A stretch of 64,000 nucleotides of DNA from Verrucomicrobiota bacterium (GTDB taxonomy: Bacteria; Verrucomicrobiota; Verrucomicrobiia; Chthoniobacterales; UBA6821): the NCBI GenBank assembly GCA_021413925.1, contig JAIOPL010000001.1, positions 114,016 through 178,015 of the forward strand. The letters run 5' to 3'. The notes beneath the pieces are model-generated. The model was not told the origin of the DNA. It saw only the letters and a list, made by a program, of their open reading frames with translations, and did no database searches. How positions within the stretch are numbered: position 1 is the first letter of the stretch; every line of letters starts with the position of its first letter. Positions 55,734 through 63,829 of this stretch are shown here, piece after piece. The translations under genes were made by a program, and so were the position numbers.

Positions 55734-55907
55734 ATGCGCCGCGAAGGAAAAGCGGTCCGCAAGTCCGATCTTCCGGAGAAGATCTGCCTGCACTGCAACC
55801 GGCCCTTCGCATGGCGCAAGAAATGGGAGCGCGACTGGGAGTCCATCACCTGCTGCAGCGAAGCCTGCAAGGCTGCGGTGAAGCGAAACCGTCACGGGCA
55901 ATCATGA
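55734..55907 (+). CDS. DUF2256 small Cys-rich protein
   Basis: A short frame encodes 57 residues: KSDLPEKICLHCNRPFAWRK, KKWERDWESITCCSEACKAA and a basic tail. The two CxxC/CxxxC pairs (CLHC, CCSEAC) and the WRKKWERDWE core are the DUF2256 signature, a small zinc-ribbon-like family commonly found beside cryptochrome/photolyase genes. Its stop overlaps the photolyase ATG (ATGA at 55904-55907), so the two are translationally coupled. It could bind zinc and aid photolyase function; that role is inference from context. Confidence 0.88.
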   Translation: MRREGKAVRKSDLPEKICLHCNRPFAWRKKWERDWESITCCSEACKAAVKRNRHGQS

Positions 55908-57328
55908 GCACTCGGGAGCGGGTTCATCTGGTCTGGCTGAAGAGGGATCTGCGCCTCCACGATCATGCCCCACTGGCCGAGGCTTCGCGGCGGTGTGCTG
56001 CAGGAGAAAAAGCCCTCGCTCTCTATGTCCGCGAGACGGACTACTGGGCCACCGACAAGGCCTCGCCGGATCAATGGGGATTTGTCGCGGAATGCCTGCA
56101 GGACCTTGCTACGAACCTCGAAACAATCAACTGCCCGTTGCTGATCGCGGAGGCGCCCTCCGCGGAGATCGTGTTGGAATCCCTCTTTGATCACTACCGG
56201 GTTGCAGAACTCCTCTGCCATCAGGAGACGGGGAACGGCTGGACCTTTGAGCGGGATAAGCGTGTGCATTGGCTTTGCAGGGAACGAGGCATCCCGGTGC
56301 GGGAATTTCTTCAGAACGCCGTGGTCCGTGGCCGGAAGAGGCCGCCGGAGAAGCCGGAGCATCAGTCGTTCTGGAGAGAGTGGATTTCGGACGTGCAGGC
56401 CACGACCCCTCGGTTCTGGAGCGCCCCTTCCACCCTGCCGCCGGAGTTCACCGCCCCCGATCTCTCGACACCGGCGACCATCACGCGTCAATGTGGCGGC
56501 GAGGGTCTGGCTCTCGGGCTGCTGGAGAGTTTCCTGAACGAGCGTTGTCTCCTGCACGCCGGATACCGCGTGGAAATGGGAAGCCCTCTCCATGCCCACG
56601 AGTCCTGCTCCCGACTCTCCCCACATCTCACCTGGGGCAGTCTCTCGACAAAACGGGCCGCCCAGGCGGCGATGGCCCGTGAGCCCCGTCCTCCGCACGG
56701 AAGCATGATGCACCGAAACAGCTTCCACCGGCGTCTTCGTTGGCGGGATCATTTCCTGCAAAAATTCGAGTCGCTGCCGTGGATGGAATTCCGCTGCATC
56801 AATCCCTCGAGGGAGACCCTGCACGGATGGGATGAGGTCGCTTATGAGCGCTGGGTCTCGGGCATGACGGGCTATCCCTTCGTCGATGCCTGCATGCGCT
56901 CGCTCAATGAGACAAAATGGATCAACTTCCGTGCTCGGGCGATGCTCGTCTCCTTTGCATCCTACGCGCTGAACCTCGACTGGCGTCGCTTCGCCCCGCA
57001 TCTGGCGCGCACCTTTCTGGATTATGAACCGGGCATCCATTACAGCCAGCTCCAGATGCAGTCGGGCACCACTTACGGCTCCCCTCCACGGATCTACAAT
57101 CCGATCAAGCAGTCGCTCGAGAAGGATCCCTCCGGGGAATTTATTCGCAGGTGGGTTCCTGAACTTCGCAACCTTTCCGGAGACGCGATCCATCTACCAG
57201 CGGAGATAAGCCGCCACGGCTATCCCGCCGCCATCGTCCCGCCCGGATCACTCTGGCGGATCATGCGATCGAACGGGCCGAAGAGCGCCGTGAAACCGGC
57301 CGAGCCGCAGATGGAGCTCGGCCTTTGA
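55904..57328 (+). CDS. phr: cryptochrome/deoxyribodipyrimidine photolyase family protein
   Basis: The 474-residue protein has the full photolyase layout: the alpha/beta antenna domain (LVWLKRDLRLHDHAPLAEA at the start, FERDKRVHWLCRERGIP) and the helical FAD domain (SCSRLSPHLTWGSLSTKRA, HRRLRWRDHFLQKF, SGMTGYPFVDACMRSLNETK, INFRARAMLVSFASYAL, YEPGIHYSQLQMQSGTT). It probably repairs cyclobutane pyrimidine dimers, or it signals as a cryptochrome. It is translationally coupled to the DUF2256 gene. It differs strongly from the FeS enzyme at 53210. Confidence 0.93.
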   Translation: MSTRERVHLVWLKRDLRLHDHAPLAEASRRCAAGEKALALYVRETDYWATDKASPDQWGFVAECLQDLATNLETINCPLLIAEAPSAEIVLESLFDHYRVAELLCHQETGNGWTFERDKRVHWLCRERGIPVREFLQNAVVRGRKRPPEKPEHQSFWREWISDVQATTPRFWSAPSTLPPEFTAPDLSTPATITRQCGGEGLALGLLESFLNERCLLHAGYRVEMGSPLHAHESCSRLSPHLTWGSLSTKRAAQAAMAREPRPPHGSMMHRNSFHRRLRWRDHFLQKFESLPWMEFRCINPSRETLHGWDEVAYERWVSGMTGYPFVDACMRSLNETKWINFRARAMLVSFASYALNLDWRRFAPHLARTFLDYEPGIHYSQLQMQSGTTYGSPPRIYNPIKQSLEKDPSGEFIRRWVPELRNLSGDAIHLPAEISRHGYPAAIVPPGSLWRIMRSNGPKSAVKPAEPQMELGL

Positions 57329-57381
57329 TGGCTTACTGATCCAGACGGCCCCCGGCTTGACGTCCCCGTTACTCTCAAGAC

Positions 57382-58092
57382 ATGGCAACCAAGCGTTCCA
57401 ACAAGGGGGGATCCCAGGCTTCCGGCAAGGATTCCCAGAAAGTCCGCGATTCCATCCTCAAAGCCTTCGCCGCCCATTGGTCGGAGGAAGGCGAGCCGCC
57501 CCGATCGGTCGCCCGCTTCTGCAAGGGACTCGGCATCACCGAAGCGGTTTTTTTTAAGCACTTCCCCTCGTTCCATGCCGTGGAGAAGGCCTTCTGGCGC
57601 GACTGGATCACAGGAATCATCTCCGCCGTGGAGGAGGGCGACGACTGGCAGGAGTTCGCCGCCCGGGAGCGCTACCTGGCCTTCCTCTTCGCGCTGACCC
57701 AGTCGGCCAACGAACGCCGCTCGCTCCTGCTGGAGCGCTTTCACGACATCTCTCCTCTCTCGCATCCGGGAGCTCTGGAGGGGATGCGCGGGGAGTTCCT
57801 GGAGTTCGCCCGTCGGATCGTCGACCACGGCACTTCCTCGGGTGAGATCGCCGAGCGCCGCGGCCTCACTTCGCTCTATCCCAGAATCCTCTATATCCAC
57901 CTACGCTGGGTCATCGACCAGTATCTCAAGGACGAGAGCGAGGGATTCGAGCGGACTGATGCCTTCATCGAGAAGACAGTGACCCTTGCCTTCGATCTCT
58001 TCCGCTCCCAGGCCCTCGACTCTGCCGCCGACCTGCTGCGCTTCCTCCTCCCTGGCAACCCCTGGAGCGGTTGTTCCGGAAATGGGAAGTGA
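57382..58092 (+). CDS. TetR-family transcriptional regulator
   Basis: The 236-residue protein has an N-terminal helix-turn-helix of TetR type (VRDSILKAFAAHWSEEG, SVARFCKGLGITEAVFFKHF at about residues 21-61) and an unclassified all-helical ligand domain. The first 18 residues are Ser/Lys/Gly-rich. It overlaps the UbiB-family gene by 11 bases and follows the photolyase by 53 bases, so it may regulate this cluster. The effector is unknown. Confidence 0.83.
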   Translation: MATKRSNKGGSQASGKDSQKVRDSILKAFAAHWSEEGEPPRSVARFCKGLGITEAVFFKHFPSFHAVEKAFWRDWITGIISAVEEGDDWQEFAARERYLAFLFALTQSANERRSLLLERFHDISPLSHPGALEGMRGEFLEFARRIVDHGTSSGEIAERRGLTSLYPRILYIHLRWVIDQYLKDESEGFERTDAFIEKTVTLAFDLFRSQALDSAADLLRFLLPGNPWSGCSGNGK

Positions 58093-59461
58093 CTCCGTGA
58101 AAGATTCCGCATCCGGGAAGGGCGCCAAGTCAGCAAAGAAGGAACAGGAAAGCATCCGCTCCGGTGCGGTGGGACGTATAGCCGCGCTCGGCGGAGCCGG
58201 CGCCCGCGTGGGGGTCAACTACCTGAAACACTACGGCCGCGCCATGGTCGGCGCGAAGGACGAGCCGAGCCGCCGCAGGCTCCGAGAGGAACTCGATGTG
58301 AAGAACGCCGAGACCGTCTACGACACCTTCAGTAAGCTTAAGGGAGGACCGCTCAAGCTGGCCCAGATGCTCAGCATCGACAAAAACCTCCTGCCTGCGG
58401 CCTACGCCCGCCAGTTCGCGCAGGCGCAGTCCTCCGTGCCGCCGCTCTCTTACCCGCTGGTTGCCCAGACCTTCAGGCGGGAATTCGGAAAAGCCCCTGA
58501 GGAACTCTTCGATCATTTCGAGAAGAAGGCCTCCCACGGGGCCTCCATCGGCCAGGTACACCGGGCCAGAAGGAAAGGACGCGAGTATGCGGTGAAGGTC
58601 CAGTACCCTGGCGTGGCGCGAAGTTTGAAGAGCGACCTTGCCGTCGTTAAGCCGATTGCACTCCGCATCCTTGGTCTCCGGGAGGCGGATGTGGATTCCT
58701 ACTTCCGCGAGGTGGAGACGCGTTTACTGGAGGAAACCGACTACAATCACGAGCTGGTAAGGTCTGTCGAGTTGACGAAGGCCTCAGCACATCTCGAGGG
58801 AGTGCGCTTCCCCGCCTACCACCCGGAACTCTCCACCGGCAAGATCCTCACCTCCGACTGGATCGACGGAATGCCACTCGACCGCTTCGCCGACGGGGAT
58901 GCCACTCAGCGGGAGCGTGACCGGATCGGTCAGGGGCTCTGGGATTTCTACGCCCATCAGGTTCATGAGCTACTAGTCTTCCACGCCGATCCTCATCCCG
59001 GGAATTTCCTCGTGAAAGAGGGGGAACTCTGGGTGTTTGATTTCGGTTGCACTAAGAAGATTTCCTCGGAATTTTACCGAAAGCAGTTCCGCTTCCTGGA
59101 TCCCCGGCTGGAGCGCGACCCGGAACTCCTGAGGGAAGCCCTGCGAGACCTCGATGTGATCCTGCCCGAAGACGCTCCGGAGCAGATCGAGACGATCACC
59201 TCTCTCTGCATGACCTGGCTGGAGCTGCTGGCACGGCCCTTCCGCGAAGGAAACTTCGACTTCGGCAATCCCGCCTTCCTCAAGGCCATCTACGAGATGG
59301 GGGAGGAGAATCGCCAAGCCGACCATCTGAGGACGATGCGTGGTCAGCGCGGCTCACCCGACACGATCTATGTGAACCGTGCCTTCTTCGGACTCTACAG
59401 CCTACTCGGGCGTCTGCGCGCCCGGGTGAAGGTCGACCTTCCCTCCTGGATAACGGCTTAA
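58082..59461 (+). CDS. UbiB/ABC1-family atypical kinase
   Basis: This 459-residue protein is an ABC1/ADCK/UbiB-like kinase: the KxGQ-type motif reads KLKGGPLKLAQMLSID, the Ala-rich loop is SHGASIGQVHRA, the lysine is in YAVKVQYPGV, and ExD/DFG motifs are HADPHPGNFLV and WVFDFGCTKKI. The family supports quinone and isoprenoid lipid metabolism. The start at 58082 overlaps the TetR gene. With a menaquinone pathway in the window it may act on quinone lipids, but its position in the photolyase cluster is also a recurrent arrangement worth testing. Confidence 0.92.
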   Translation: MGSDSVKDSASGKGAKSAKKEQESIRSGAVGRIAALGGAGARVGVNYLKHYGRAMVGAKDEPSRRRLREELDVKNAETVYDTFSKLKGGPLKLAQMLSIDKNLLPAAYARQFAQAQSSVPPLSYPLVAQTFRREFGKAPEELFDHFEKKASHGASIGQVHRARRKGREYAVKVQYPGVARSLKSDLAVVKPIALRILGLREADVDSYFREVETRLLEETDYNHELVRSVELTKASAHLEGVRFPAYHPELSTGKILTSDWIDGMPLDRFADGDATQRERDRIGQGLWDFYAHQVHELLVFHADPHPGNFLVKEGELWVFDFGCTKKISSEFYRKQFRFLDPRLERDPELLREALRDLDVILPEDAPEQIETITSLCMTWLELLARPFREGNFDFGNPAFLKAIYEMGEENRQADHLRTMRGQRGSPDTIYVNRAFFGLYSLLGRLRARVKVDLPSWITA

Positions 59462-59483
59462 GGAACCGGATGAGGATCGAGGC

Positions 59484-60452
59484 ATGAACGGGGATCAGGG
59501 CAGCCGATGGCTACAGGGATATCTCGGCTCACTCGCTGCCGATGCGCTGGCAATGCCCGTTCACTGGTACTACGACACGGCGGCCCTGCGACGGGAGTAC
59601 GGCGTCGTGGACCACTTCCTTGAGCCAAAAAATCCGCATTCAGGGAGCATCCTCTGGCGTTCGGAGTATCAAGCACTCAATGAGAAGGGAGATATCCTAC
59701 GGGAGCAGGCACAGTATTGGGGGCAACGTGGGATTCACTACCATCAGTTTCTCAAAGCAGGTGAGAACACGCTGAATTTCCAGCTGGCACGGGAACTCTA
59801 CTCCTTCGTGCGGGAGCGTGGCGGCTATGACGCCGATGCCTGGCTCGAGCGCTACATCGCCCGGATGCTCGAACCGGGGTGGCACCGCGACACCTACGTC
59901 GAGGAGTATCACCGGGCATTCTTCACCCGCTACGCGCAGGGAAAGAAGCCACGCAAGTGCGGCATTTGCGATGAGCATATCGGGGGGCTCGCCACCGTCC
60001 CAGCGCTCTGTGCTGCCTTGGAGGGAATGGGGTTGCCTGAGTTACGATCCGTCGTGAAGGAGCATGTCGGATTGACTCATGCCCATGCCAATGTCCTCCG
60101 GGCGGCTGATACACTGGTGCGTCTTCTCTGGCGGGTGGCGGAGGGGATGGAAGCTCACGAAGCGATCCGGTTGGAAGCGGGTGATTGGATCTCTGGGAAG
60201 AAATCCGACTCATGGCTTCACCAACCTGACGAGCATGTCGTCGGATCCCGCTTCAGTCCTGCCTGCTACATCGCCGACGCGATGCCGGCATCGCTCTATC
60301 TGGTCTGGAAATACCACCGCGACTTCCCCGCGGGTATCATCGCCAATGCCATGATCGGCGGAGACAACTGCCATCGGGGCGCCGTGGTTGGCAGCATCCT
60401 CGGAGCTGCTTGTGGGGTGCCGGAGCGGTTTCTTATGACGCTCCCGCGATGA
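59484..60452 (+). CDS. ADP-ribosylglycohydrolase family protein, divergent metal site
   Basis: The 322-residue protein has the ARH fold: WLQGYLGSLAADALAMPVHWYYD at the N-terminus (the GxxxGDAxGxP-like helix) and NAMIGGDNCHRGAVVGSILGAAC near the C-terminus. Canonical enzymes carry GGDTDT-type magnesium ligands there; this one reads GGDNCH. A central CGICDEHIGGL insert is also unusual. It probably cleaves an ADP-ribose or related N-glycosidic bond, but the altered site makes the substrate uncertain. Its stop overlaps the next gene's start as ATGA. Confidence 0.85.
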   Translation: MNGDQGSRWLQGYLGSLAADALAMPVHWYYDTAALRREYGVVDHFLEPKNPHSGSILWRSEYQALNEKGDILREQAQYWGQRGIHYHQFLKAGENTLNFQLARELYSFVRERGGYDADAWLERYIARMLEPGWHRDTYVEEYHRAFFTRYAQGKKPRKCGICDEHIGGLATVPALCAALEGMGLPELRSVVKEHVGLTHAHANVLRAADTLVRLLWRVAEGMEAHEAIRLEAGDWISGKKSDSWLHQPDEHVVGSRFSPACYIADAMPASLYLVWKYHRDFPAGIIANAMIGGDNCHRGAVVGSILGAACGVPERFLMTLPR

Positions 60453-61660
60453 CGAGACCCCTGCCCACGCGAGAGGAGGGCCTAAGGCGTCTGGGTGAGT
60501 TTTTGCCCTTCGCGGGAAGGGACTATGCCGAGCGCCGCAACCATGTACCCGGCACGGTTTCCGGGCTCTCTCCCTATGTCCGCCATCGACTCCTCACCGA
60601 GGAGGAAATCGCTGGCGCGGTTCTGCAGCGGCACTCCTACGAGGCAGCGGAAAAGTTCCTGCAGGAGGTCTGCTGGCGCACCTATTGGAAGGGATGGCTG
60701 GAGATGAGACCAGAAATCTGGCTCCACTATCTTGAGGATCTCGAAGCCCTGCGTGAGAGCATGGACGCAGAAACTGATTTCCTTGGACGAGTCCAAGCTG
60801 CTGAGTCTGGAGAAACGGGCATGGAATTTCTGGACGACTGGGTCAGGGAACTGCGTGAGACCGGCACTCTCCACAACCATGTCCGAATGTGGTTTGCGAG
60901 TATCTGGATTCATACGCTACGTCTGCCGTGGCAACTCGGCGCCGACTTCTTCCTCCGGCATCTACTTGATGGAGATGCAGCCTCCAATACCCTCTCGTGG
61001 CGCTGGGTGTGCGGCCTGCAAACACCAGGGAAGGTCTATGTGGCAAGCGCAGAGAATATTGAGCGATACACGGAGGGGCGTTATGCTCCCTTTGGACTCC
61101 TGGCAACAGAGGCCCCTCCCATTCCTGCGGATCATTCGATTCCGAAATCGCAGCAGCTTCTTCCCCGAGAGATTCATGTGCCAGGAGAGAAAACTGTTTT
61201 GCTTGTCACCGAGGAGGATCTCTCTCCGGAGAGTTGGTGTATCCCGACGGCCGATGTGTCGGGAGTAATTCTGATTGATACAGCTGACGCCACTGCCGGG
61301 ACCTCAATGAATGTGACAACCTTCAAACGGGAGGCTCTTGAGTCAACCAAGGAGAGACTGGTGGCATCGGGCTACTCCTCGGTGACGCTGCTGAGCGGGA
61401 CGATGGGGACTCAGCGGGAAAACTTGAGCCGGCTCCTGCAGGCCCAGCATGTTGGTGGAACTTCTACCATCAGCATGATGGGGGCCCCGGTGGGGCCGAC
61501 CCACCAGATCATGGATCCCTTACTCTCACTCCTGAAGCAGGAGGGAGTGGCCGTGCGGAGATTACGAAGAGACTGGGATGATGCCCTATGGCCTCATGCC
61601 ACGCATGGATTCTTCAGGTTCAAGGAGCAGATTCCCATCGTCCTTCGGCCGTTTGCTTAA
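60449..61660 (+). CDS. photolyase-like FAD-binding protein with apparently permuted domain order
   Basis: The 403-residue protein begins with the helical FAD domain of photolyases (FLPFAGRDYAERRNHVPGTV, SGLSPYVRHRLLTEEEIAGA, AAEKFLQEVCWRTYWKGWLE, LHNHVRMWFASIWIHTLRLP, DAASNTLSWRWVCGLQTPGK), without a preceding antenna domain. From about residue 245 a Rossmann-like alpha/beta region follows (KTVLLVTEEDLSPES, VILIDTADATAG, LLSLLKQEGVAVRRLRRDW), which looks like the antenna fold placed last. Its ATG overlaps the ARH stop, so the two are translationally coupled. Repair or photoreceptor activity is unknown. Confidence 0.82.
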   Translation: MTRPLPTREEGLRRLGEFLPFAGRDYAERRNHVPGTVSGLSPYVRHRLLTEEEIAGAVLQRHSYEAAEKFLQEVCWRTYWKGWLEMRPEIWLHYLEDLEALRESMDAETDFLGRVQAAESGETGMEFLDDWVRELRETGTLHNHVRMWFASIWIHTLRLPWQLGADFFLRHLLDGDAASNTLSWRWVCGLQTPGKVYVASAENIERYTEGRYAPFGLLATEAPPIPADHSIPKSQQLLPREIHVPGEKTVLLVTEEDLSPESWCIPTADVSGVILIDTADATAGTSMNVTTFKREALESTKERLVASGYSSVTLLSGTMGTQRENLSRLLQAQHVGGTSTISMMGAPVGPTHQIMDPLLSLLKQEGVAVRRLRRDWDDALWPHATHGFFRFKEQIPIVLRPFA

Positions 61661-61681
61661 AAATAGAAGTCTGCGTCTGAT

Positions 61682-61981
61682 TCAACTCGGGTCGTTGGAT
61701 TTGGGTTCATCGGCTTCGATATCATCTTCCTCCGATTCGTTCAAAGTTCGACCTGGGGACTTGAGACGTCTCTCGAGAAGTTTGCGGTGCTTCGTGACCC
61801 GTCCCGCAACCCGCTTGCGCCACATGGCAAAACTGGAAGGCTTGAGTTCGCGGCGCATGATGTCGATCACCTCATGCTCTGCAAGGACGGTGCGTGTTTT
61901 TATTTCCTCAAACGTGGTCCGATCTTCCCACGCCAGACGAATCACCAGCGAAATCTGATCGCTTTGAATTTTTCCCTTCAT
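61682..61981 (-). CDS. DUF2805/TIGR03643-family small protein
   Basis: The 99-residue basic protein matches the TIGR03643/DUF2805 pattern: VIRLAWEDRTTFEEIKTRT, EHEVIDIMRRELKPSSFAMW, RKRVAGRVTKHRKLLE. It looks like a small helix-turn-helix with a conserved ELKPSSFxxWRKR core. Members frequently lie beside photolyase and cryptochrome genes, as here. Its tail is acidic. It follows alkB by nine bases and is convergent with the permuted photolyase gene. Confidence 0.85.
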   Translation of the reverse strand: MKGKIQSDQISLVIRLAWEDRTTFEEIKTRTVLAEHEVIDIMRRELKPSSFAMWRKRVAGRVTKHRKLLERRLKSPGRTLNESEEDDIEADEPKSNDPS

Positions 61982-61990
61982 GTCGTGTGA

Positions 61991-62698
61991 TCAGCAGTTC
62001 CCAACGAATTTCCGGAAGGTGAGGTTGATCCGGGGCGTGGTGATCTTCTTCGTCTTGGGCATGGTATGCACCCAGTGATGCTGGGTGGCTCCTTTCATCA
62101 CCAGCAGGCTGCCATTCTGAAGGAGCACGGAGACGACCTCCCCGGACTTGCGGTGCTTCAGCTTGAAGATCCTTTCCGCCCCAAGGCTCACGGAAGCAAT
62201 GAGAGGATTCTCTCCCAGGGTCTTTTCGTCGTCGCTGTGCCATCCCATTCCCTCGGAGCCGTCATGATAAAGATTCAGCAGGCAAGAGTTGAACTGGTGG
62301 CCGCACTCGCTCTCGACGCGCTCCTTGATCGAGAGAAGAGCAGGAGTCCATGGTGACGCAACCTTGCTTGTGCCGGAATAGGAGTAGGTGAACTCGCCAT
62401 CCCCCATCCAGGCCACTTTCCGGGAGAGAATCCTTTTCTGTCCAAAGAGGATCACCTCGTCCTGCTGCCAAGGAATCCCTGCTAGGAGCTCTTCAAAAAG
62501 ACGGGACGACTCCCCCTCCCCAAAAAGCGAGGGGACATATTCGACGATCCCATCATAAGGAAGATAAGGAAGAAACTGCCCGTTATTGACTGGCACAGAG
62601 GCCCCCGCTGGTGTCACGACCAGTTGGGAGGGTGATTCCAAAAACGGGGCTTGCCCACATGGCAGTGCAGCGACGTCCCGATGACGTTTCCAAACCAT
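61991..62698 (-). CDS. alkB: alpha-ketoglutarate-dependent dioxygenase AlkB-like
   Basis: AlkB proteins remove methyl groups from alkylated DNA or RNA bases by iron- and 2-oxoglutarate-dependent oxidation. The 235-residue protein has the iron triad in GWHSDDEKTL (His, Asp) and the distal His in QHHWVHTMPKTKKITTPRIN, with Arg for 2-oxoglutarate in RINLTFRKF. LLNLYHDGSEGMGWHSDDE is the family core and resembles AlkB homologues 2/3. The first 40 residues are weakly conserved. It joins the photolyases as another direct-reversal repair enzyme. Confidence 0.93.
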   Translation of the reverse strand: MVWKRHRDVAALPCGQAPFLESPSQLVVTPAGASVPVNNGQFLPYLPYDGIVEYVPSLFGEGESSRLFEELLAGIPWQQDEVILFGQKRILSRKVAWMGDGEFTYSYSGTSKVASPWTPALLSIKERVESECGHQFNSCLLNLYHDGSEGMGWHSDDEKTLGENPLIASVSLGAERIFKLKHRKSGEVVSVLLQNGSLLVMKGATQHHWVHTMPKTKKITTPRINLTFRKFVGNC

Positions 62699-62732
62699 CG
62701 GGTGACGTAGAAAAGGATGCGTGGAATCTGAT

Positions 62733-63746
62733 TCATGAGTGTTGGTCGAGTTTGGAAAGTCGTTCCTGCAGCGGTGGAATGGGATGAAACACCGCCGTCT
62801 TTACGGCAGAGAGGGAAATGTCCGTGGCATTGAGTCGCTCGATCTTAGAGAGGAGTTCACTGACTTCGGCAGGTGAGGCGAGCGAGGCGAGAAAGGCGTC
62901 GCCCCGGTTCATCCAGAACCTGTTAAGCGTAGGCCAGACAAAGAGCGCCAGAAAGCTCCAGGAACTCATGACAGCAGCGCCGATGAGGCCTGCCTGCACC
63001 GCGTTCGCGCTTGGGATAAGGGAAGCCAGCAAAATCCCAAGCAGTGTCCAGGACGCCACAATCAGGAGTGTGAAGATCCAAGTGCCGGATTTTCTATAGC
63101 ATTCTTCACGGGAGGCCATCAGCGCCGCTTCGCGAGGAGTCAGCCATTGGGCGACCGATGCCGATAGGGAAAGAAGTCCGCGTGGGGTAATGCAGCCATT
63201 TACCGTTTCTTCATCACCAAGATCAAACCACCGGACTGGTCTGGGCGTCACTCCCAAGGATTGCAGTTCCGCATTCATGCTCCTTTCAAACACCTCTTTG
63301 GAAGACCCTGCTGGCGCAGAATCACCTGCAGGAACGAGCAGAAACAAAAGAATGACCACGGCGCCCGCGGCAACAATTAGAATCGTCGTTCCGGAGCGTG
63401 AGGCTTGATGGATTACCGAAAAATAGATCATTCCGATCCAGAGTCCGATCAGCGTGACGAAGCGGCCTCGGATCCAATCCGCCAACCAATCGCTTGCCGA
63501 TTGCCCCGTGCGGCCCACGGCCTGCTCCACGGCATGTCCCGAGAGAACGTCGAAAGGGAGGTTGGCCAGTGTGAGCAGGATCGCCACAGCAAGAAGGACC
63601 GCCGGAATCCCGAGTAGTCCGAGTCCGGAAAATCCCATCGCCCACCACGATGCACTGAGTGCGAGTCCCCAGATCATGGCCAGATTGGCTCCGATGGAGG
63701 TGATGCCTGACCAGAGGCGGATGCGTTGGTAATCGGTGGAATCCAC
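62733..63746 (-). CDS. M48/Ste24-like membrane protein lacking zinc ligands
   Basis: This 337-residue protein has the layout of M48 membrane peptidases: spans at about 20-62, 97-112 and 120-140, an LPFDVLSGHAVEQAVGRT segment like Ste24, a soluble region, and two more spans (222-240, 248-270). The helix that normally carries HExxH reads ALMASREECYRKSG: the two histidines are Arg213 and Tyr217, with only the glutamate retained. It is therefore probably a catalytically dead relative. The start codon is GTG. It precedes alkB by 34 bases on the same strand. Confidence 0.72.
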   Translation of the reverse strand: MDSTDYQRIRLWSGITSIGANLAMIWGLALSASWWAMGFSGLGLLGIPAVLLAVAILLTLANLPFDVLSGHAVEQAVGRTGQSASDWLADWIRGRFVTLIGLWIGMIYFSVIHQASRSGTTILIVAAGAVVILLFLLVPAGDSAPAGSSKEVFERSMNAELQSLGVTPRPVRWFDLGDEETVNGCITPRGLLSLSASVAQWLTPREAALMASREECYRKSGTWIFTLLIVASWTLLGILLASLIPSANAVQAGLIGAAVMSSWSFLALFVWPTLNRFWMNRGDAFLASLASPAEVSELLSKIERLNATDISLSAVKTAVFHPIPPLQERLSKLDQHS

Positions 63747-63765
63747 AACGCAGCTTGTGCAAAAG

Positions 63766-63795
63766 AAAAGGCCGGGTCAATGACCCGGCCTTTTC
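63766..63795 (-). terminator. bidirectional-looking intrinsic terminator
   Basis: GGCCGGGTC and GACCCGGCC form a 9-bp GC stem with an AAT loop, extended by AAAA/TTTT. On the minus strand it is followed by TTTTCTTTT. It lies downstream of the partial gene at 63830-64000 and upstream of the M48-like gene, so it separates the two transcripts. Confidence 0.9.
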
Positions 63796-63829
63796 AGTGA
63801 ATTTTAGCTCCAGGGAGCGCGCGGTCGAA

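Noticed and set aside
55892..57193. A 433-codon open frame antisense to the second photolyase
   Set aside because: The sense-strand protein has complete photolyase motifs; the antisense translation is compositionally odd and unrecognisable.
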